DNA of 64,000 nt from Lacihabitans sp. CCS-44. Lineage in GTDB: Bacteria; Bacteroidota; Bacteroidia; Cytophagales; Spirosomataceae. The notes under the pieces were generated by a model. It ran no database searches, had not been told where the DNA came from, and was given only the letters and a program-made list of their open reading frames with translations. Made by a program: the position numbers and the translations under genes. The first letter of the stretch is position 1, and the number at the start of each line of letters is the position of its first letter. Below, piece by piece: positions 60,948-64,000 of the stretch. The stretch spans positions 62,001 to 126,000 of the forward strand of contig NZ_RJUE01000057.1 of assembly GCF_024343735.1 (NCBI RefSeq), in the 5' to 3' direction.

Positions 60948-61586
60948 TTAATTATCGATAAGTTGATATTCTCCTGACAATGTGATACTTACTTCGATGG
61001 GTTTGCTGGTTTTGTTTTTGAAATACCAACCATGTTTGCCTTCAAAAGGAGCAATAAACGAACCTGCCATATTTTTGGAATTGGCTACCGCATAACTTTC
61101 ATAATAGTCATTTTTTTTGCTTGCAGTTTTTACATCACCGTGTAAATCAACAAACAAAATATCGGTGCTTTTCCAAGCATATTTTACTTGTCCGTGTTTC
61201 AACACAGCAATTTTGTATTCTAAACCTTTGCCCACAGGAATCGTGATTTTGACACTATCTATTCTGCTTTCGTATTGTTTTGTGGGGGCAGGATTATTGG
61301 CTTCTACTGGCTTTTGTGCTGATGGTTCTGAACCCACATTATCGAGTGTAAGTTCTTTGAAAACTGGTAAGTTTACTTGTTTTTCGACAAGTTTTGCATC
61401 TACGGCATTCTCATTTTGATATAATCGAGAAAAACCCAAAATTTTGCCTAAACCTGTATAATCTTTGCCGTATTCGGCTGGCAAAACGGCTACAATTGCA
61501 ATGATTAATGAGGAAATCAAAGCAATAATGGTTGCTTTTTTTATTTGTGAAGCACTGAGATTGGGTTGAGAATTGTTATTTTCCAT
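60948..61586 (-). CDS. Single-pass membrane-anchor protein of metal clusters
   Basis: 212 residues. One TM helix near the N-terminus (about 17-38, ATIIALISSLIIAIVAVLPA) followed by PAEYGKDYTGLGKILGFS, then a flexible proline/alanine stretch and a beta-rich periplasmic domain (IDSVKITIPVGKGLEYKIAVLKHG, DILFVDLHGD, FEGKHGWYFKNKT). Proteins of this type are usually labelled transmembrane anchor protein and sit next to HupE and RND genes in Bacteroidota and Proteobacteria; biochemical function unknown. Lies 13 bp after hupE. Confidence 0.75.
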   Translation of the reverse strand: MENNNSQPNLSASQIKKATIIALISSLIIAIVAVLPAEYGKDYTGLGKILGFSRLYQNENAVDAKLVEKQVNLPVFKELTLDNVGSEPSAQKPVEANNPAPTKQYESRIDSVKITIPVGKGLEYKIAVLKHGQVKYAWKSTDILFVDLHGDVKTASKKNDYYESYAVANSKNMAGSFIAPFEGKHGWYFKNKTSKPIEVSITLSGEYQLIDN

Positions 61587-61599
61587 TTTGAATATTATT

Positions 61600-62292
61600 T
61601 TAAGAATTAAAGAAACCTGTAAGTTGAAAAACCATCAATACAAAGCCCGCAATCATGAGCAAAACATTGGTAATGGTTGAAAAACGAGCAAAAGAATCAT
61701 ATTTCCGCCAAATACTTATTAAAATCAGCACATATAAAAGTGCTAAAAATTGCCCGATTTCAACACCGATATTGAAACCAATTAGGTTAGTCAATAAGCC
61801 GTTTTTGTTGAAGTTAAATTCTTGAAGTTTGGTAGCCAAGCCCAAACCATGAAACAACCCAAAAATTAGCACTGCCAACTTGGTATTGGGCTGAACACCA
61901 AACACTTTCTGAAAACCGCCCAAATTTTCAAAGCCCTTATAAACGATTGACAGGGCTATGATAGCATCTATCAAATAAGCATTTATCCGAATGTTGAGCA
62001 AGACACCTCCCAACAATGTAAGGCTATGACCCAAAGTGAAAAAGCTAACGTATAGCAATATTTCTTTAGGTTTGTAAAGAAAGAAAATAACGCCTACCAA
62101 AAACAGCAGGTGGTCGTAACCCGTAATCATGTGCTTTGCACCGATGTACAAAAAAGGCATAAAAGCAGAGCCATTATTATCCATCAAAAACACTTTGGTT
62201 TCGTCATCTACACCGTGGGCATATAGATTTGTCCCCCATAAAATGGTAAGCAGACAGGCAAAAATGTACTGCTTCATGTTTTGTTTCTTCAT
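61600..62292 (-). CDS. HupE/UreJ-family membrane protein
   Basis: 230 residues with a signal-like N-terminus, then about six TM helices. The conserved polar residues in the helices are visible: the HMITGYDHLLFLVGV motif (two His, Asp), FTLGHSLTLLGG, and LIFGLFHGLGLATKL with GFNIGVEIGQ. HupE/UreJ proteins transport nickel or cobalt in hydrogenase and urease systems; here, in a metal-efflux cluster and without such enzymes, export or uptake of a divalent ion remains open. Followed 13 bp later by the anchor protein. Confidence 0.85.
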   Translation of the reverse strand: MKKQNMKQYIFACLLTILWGTNLYAHGVDDETKVFLMDNNGSAFMPFLYIGAKHMITGYDHLLFLVGVIFFLYKPKEILLYVSFFTLGHSLTLLGGVLLNIRINAYLIDAIIALSIVYKGFENLGGFQKVFGVQPNTKLAVLIFGLFHGLGLATKLQEFNFNKNGLLTNLIGFNIGVEIGQFLALLYVLILISIWRKYDSFARFSTITNVLLMIAGFVLMVFQLTGFFNS

Positions 62293-62358
62293 TTATTTTT
62301 CAATTATTTTTTTTCATTTTACTTTCCATAATCAATGCTCCTAGTTTTCTTCAACTTC

Positions 62359-62410
62359 TCAATTCGACAAAGTGGCTTGCAAATAATAGCCAAATCGTTT
62401 GACGTATATG
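62359..62410 (-). pseudogene. Remnant of an RND adaptor 3' end
   Basis: A short minus-strand frame ending in TGA at 62359-62361 reads VKRFGYYLQATLSN, which closely matches the C-terminus of the adjacent adaptor (GAYYLQSTMSN at 62.8 kb), both in protein and in DNA (AATTCGACAWAGT...TTGCAAATAAT). No start and no further similarity. It is most simply explained as the tail of a lost or recombined second adaptor gene. Confidence 0.5.
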
Positions 62411-62426
62411 TGTTTATGTTAAATTA

Positions 62427-62792
62427 TCAAGCGTATTTACTGAGAATTGACAATAGGTCAGCAGGAATTTCCATTGGTTTTAAAGGAGGAACATTTGCAC
62501 CTCCTGTATTGCCAATAGGAACTTTTCCCACAAAAGACTTTACACCACCAAAAATTAGTCTTGTAATTTGCCCCATTACTTCTTTGGTACTTTTTATTTT
62601 TATTCCAAACTTGAGCATTTGCCAATGAACATGAGAATGGTGCAAAGGATAACGTTGCCCAATAATGTGTGCTCTCTCATAATGCCTCCAACACTCTTGA
62701 AGTTTTCCTTCATGTAATAATTTTGCTGCTGAGTCCAATTCTGATTTATAAAATGGATACAAGCTTTGGGGAATATTAAAATAGAATTTCAT
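62427..62792 (-). CDS. DUF3703 protein
   Basis: 121 residues. The DUF3703 pattern is clear: YPFYKSELDSAAKLLHEGKLQECWRHYERAHIIGQRYPLHHSHVHWQML, with a His-rich HHSHVHW block that could bind metal, then a helical segment and GNTGGANVPPLKPMEIP near the end. These small proteins accompany heavy-metal RND systems in many bacteria; biochemical function is unknown. It lies 18 bp after the adaptor gene on the same strand. Confidence 0.82.
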   Translation of the reverse strand: MKFYFNIPQSLYPFYKSELDSAAKLLHEGKLQECWRHYERAHIIGQRYPLHHSHVHWQMLKFGIKIKSTKEVMGQITRLIFGGVKSFVGKVPIGNTGGANVPPLKPMEIPADLLSILSKYA

Positions 62793-62810
62793 CGTTTTTC
62801 ATTTAATAAA

Positions 62811-64000
62811 TCAATGTCCTTGGTCATCTCCGCCTTCCGAATTCGACATAGTCGATTGCAAATAATACGCTCCTTTTGCTACTATTTTTGCTCCAGCAGG
62901 TATTTCTTGCAAAGGCGTTACTTGCACAAAACCCAATTGAGTTGTTCCCGTTTTTACCTCAATTCGCTTGAAATGTATGCCATCATCATGTCCTGCTTCT
63001 TTATCAGTAGCCTTTTTGGAAACTTCTTCTTTTTCGGCTTCTTGGATGAAAATGTAATCTTTTCCACCCGATTGTGCAATGGCATCAATTGGTAAAGTTT
63101 GCACCTCGTTTTTACCAATATCAATTAATGCATTTACATACATTCCTGAAATCAAACCTATATTGGAATTATTGATGTCGGCATGTACAGCCACCGATTT
63201 TGATTCATTTTGAAAGGCTTTTCCAATGCTAAAAATCCTACCCAAAACCTCTTTGTTATCTTGATTAGTCAACACAAAACGAACATTTTGCCCCACTTTT
63301 ATTTTGAAAAGGTCTTTCTCGTATATCAATAAATCCACATGCATTTTGCTATTATCTACAATCGAAAAAAGCACATTTTCGGGTTGAATATTACTCCCAA
63401 TTTTGACTTTAACCGAAGTAATGTAGCCAGAAATTGGGGCAAAAACAGCCAAACTATTCGAAGACTCACTACCACCAAGAGCAATATTCTGTTCCAAAAT
63501 CTTTATTTGATTTGAAGTATTTAGCATTTTTGATTTTATCAATTCCAAATCAGAACTAACTTTCTGAAAAGCCTTTTTTGATGTTACGTTTTCATCGCTC
63601 AGTTCTTTTTGGCGTGCAAAATCCAAATCTAAATATTCTTTATTGACTTTGGCTTGTTGTAATTCTTCTGTCAGCTTGGCTTTTTCTAGGCGTAAATTAT
63701 TAAATGCTAAACTTTGAAATGTAGCCAAGGCTTGCCCTTTTTTCACATACTGTCCTTCGATTACGCCAATAGTTTTCACAATACCACCCATAAAAACGGA
63801 AACATCTGCCTGATTCTGTGGGGGTAGTTTGGTATAGCCATTAGCAGTGATAACTTCACTTAGGTTCTTCTTTTCAAAATTACCAAAAACGATTTGTGCC
63901 GTTTTTACTTGAATCGGGGTAAGCTCTAAAACACTCTCTTCTTCGTGGTGTTCTTCGGCGGCTGGTTGTTCGGTACTAACGGTTTTGTTGCAAGCCATTA
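62811..64000 (-). CDS. RND efflux periplasmic adaptor (CusB/CzcB-type), start beyond window edge
   Basis: At least 396 residues; the first visible codons (MACNKT) look like the end of a lipoprotein signal rather than a real start, so the gene almost certainly begins beyond 64000. After a His/Glu-rich segment (AEEHHEEE) come the membrane-fusion features: GGIVKTIGVIEGQYVKKGQALATF (lipoyl half), a coiled-coil hairpin (about 110-160), APISGYITSVKVKIGSNIQPENVLF (second lipoyl half) and the barrel strand LPIDAIAQSGGKDYIFIQ. The C-terminal tail is His/Asp-rich. It bridges an RND pump to a TolC-like channel, presumably for Zn/Cd/Co or Cu; pump genes lie outside the window. Confidence 0.88.
   Translation of the reverse strand, partial: MACNKTVSTEQPAAEEHHEEESVLELTPIQVKTAQIVFGNFEKKNLSEVITANGYTKLPPQNQADVSVFMGGIVKTIGVIEGQYVKKGQALATFQSLAFNNLRLEKAKLTEELQQAKVNKEYLDLDFARQKELSDENVTSKKAFQKVSSDLELIKSKMLNTSNQIKILEQNIALGGSESSNSLAVFAPISGYITSVKVKIGSNIQPENVLFSIVDNSKMHVDLLIYEKDLFKIKVGQNVRFVLTNQDNKEVLGRIFSIGKAFQNESKSVAVHADINNSNIGLISGMYVNALIDIGKNEVQTLPIDAIAQSGGKDYIFIQEAEKEEVSKKATDKEAGHDDGIHFKRIEVKTGTTQLGFVQVTPLQEIPAGAKIVAKGAYYLQSTMSNSEGGDDQGH

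Noticed and set aside
40509-64000. A mobile element carrying the metal genes
   Set aside because: No transposase, integrase, relaxase or terminal repeats are visible in the window; only the tRNA position suggests an island.

Overview
The window looks like a chromosome segment of an AT-rich Bacteroidota bacterium, most likely a Cytophagales relative; I cannot place the family. The pointers are a full-length SprA (type IX secretion/gliding), GldF, two DUF4199 proteins, a ceramidase-family protein, and several promoters with the Bacteroidota -7 element TAnnTTTG. No rRNA, CRISPR array, transposase or integrase is visible.

Positions 1-39.7 kb are ordinary core genome: the start of a DabA-type inorganic-carbon transporter gene (running off the left edge), a ceramidase-like enzyme, MarR, a low-molecular-weight tyrosine phosphatase, a FtsB/DivIC protein and enolase, a rhodanese-thioredoxin fusion, ruvA-sprA, a TolB-like protein, miaE plus an RND exporter, meaB-yjjX-ispD, queA, gldF with a frameshifted phzF, a dihydroorotase-like gene that has lost metal ligands, gcvH, ccoI-ccoS, a glycan operon (OmpA/PD40 protein, two GT2s, one GT39), etfBA, and a TPR protein with asparaginase. 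It ends at tRNA-Ser(GGA).

From the tRNA to the right edge the character changes. About 830 bp of decayed sequence is followed by a single-direction (minus strand) metal-handling region that continues past the edge. It contains a copper operon (repeat protein with a metal-binding tail, CopA-type P-type ATPase, PepSY protein, DUF2911 protein, small metal-binding lipoprotein, multicopper oxidase fused to a CopB-like barrel). Next come copper storage and sensing genes: a 39-residue membrane protein, a methionine-rich lipoprotein, a Cys-rich four-helix copper-storage protein, an HMA-AraC regulator, a second multicopper oxidase, an HMA-DUF3347 protein and a Cys-rich secreted protein. The right part is a Zn/Cd-type module: P-type ATPase, His-rich lipoprotein, membrane-anchor protein, HupE, DUF3703 and an RND adaptor.

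The most striking structure is a roughly 3.05-kb module present twice in direct orientation, 14.86 kb apart, bracketing the copper cluster. It encodes a di-heme oxidoreductase lipoprotein, a Rieske [2Fe-2S] protein and a beta-barrel porin. Both copies keep the same promoter and the same pair of 14-bp palindromes spaced 22 bp apart. This looks like a regulated periplasmic/outer-membrane redox system of unknown substrate, linked by position to copper, and a substrate for gene conversion or for amplification and loss of the copper cluster. Its function is inference; the duplication and operators are read directly from the sequence.
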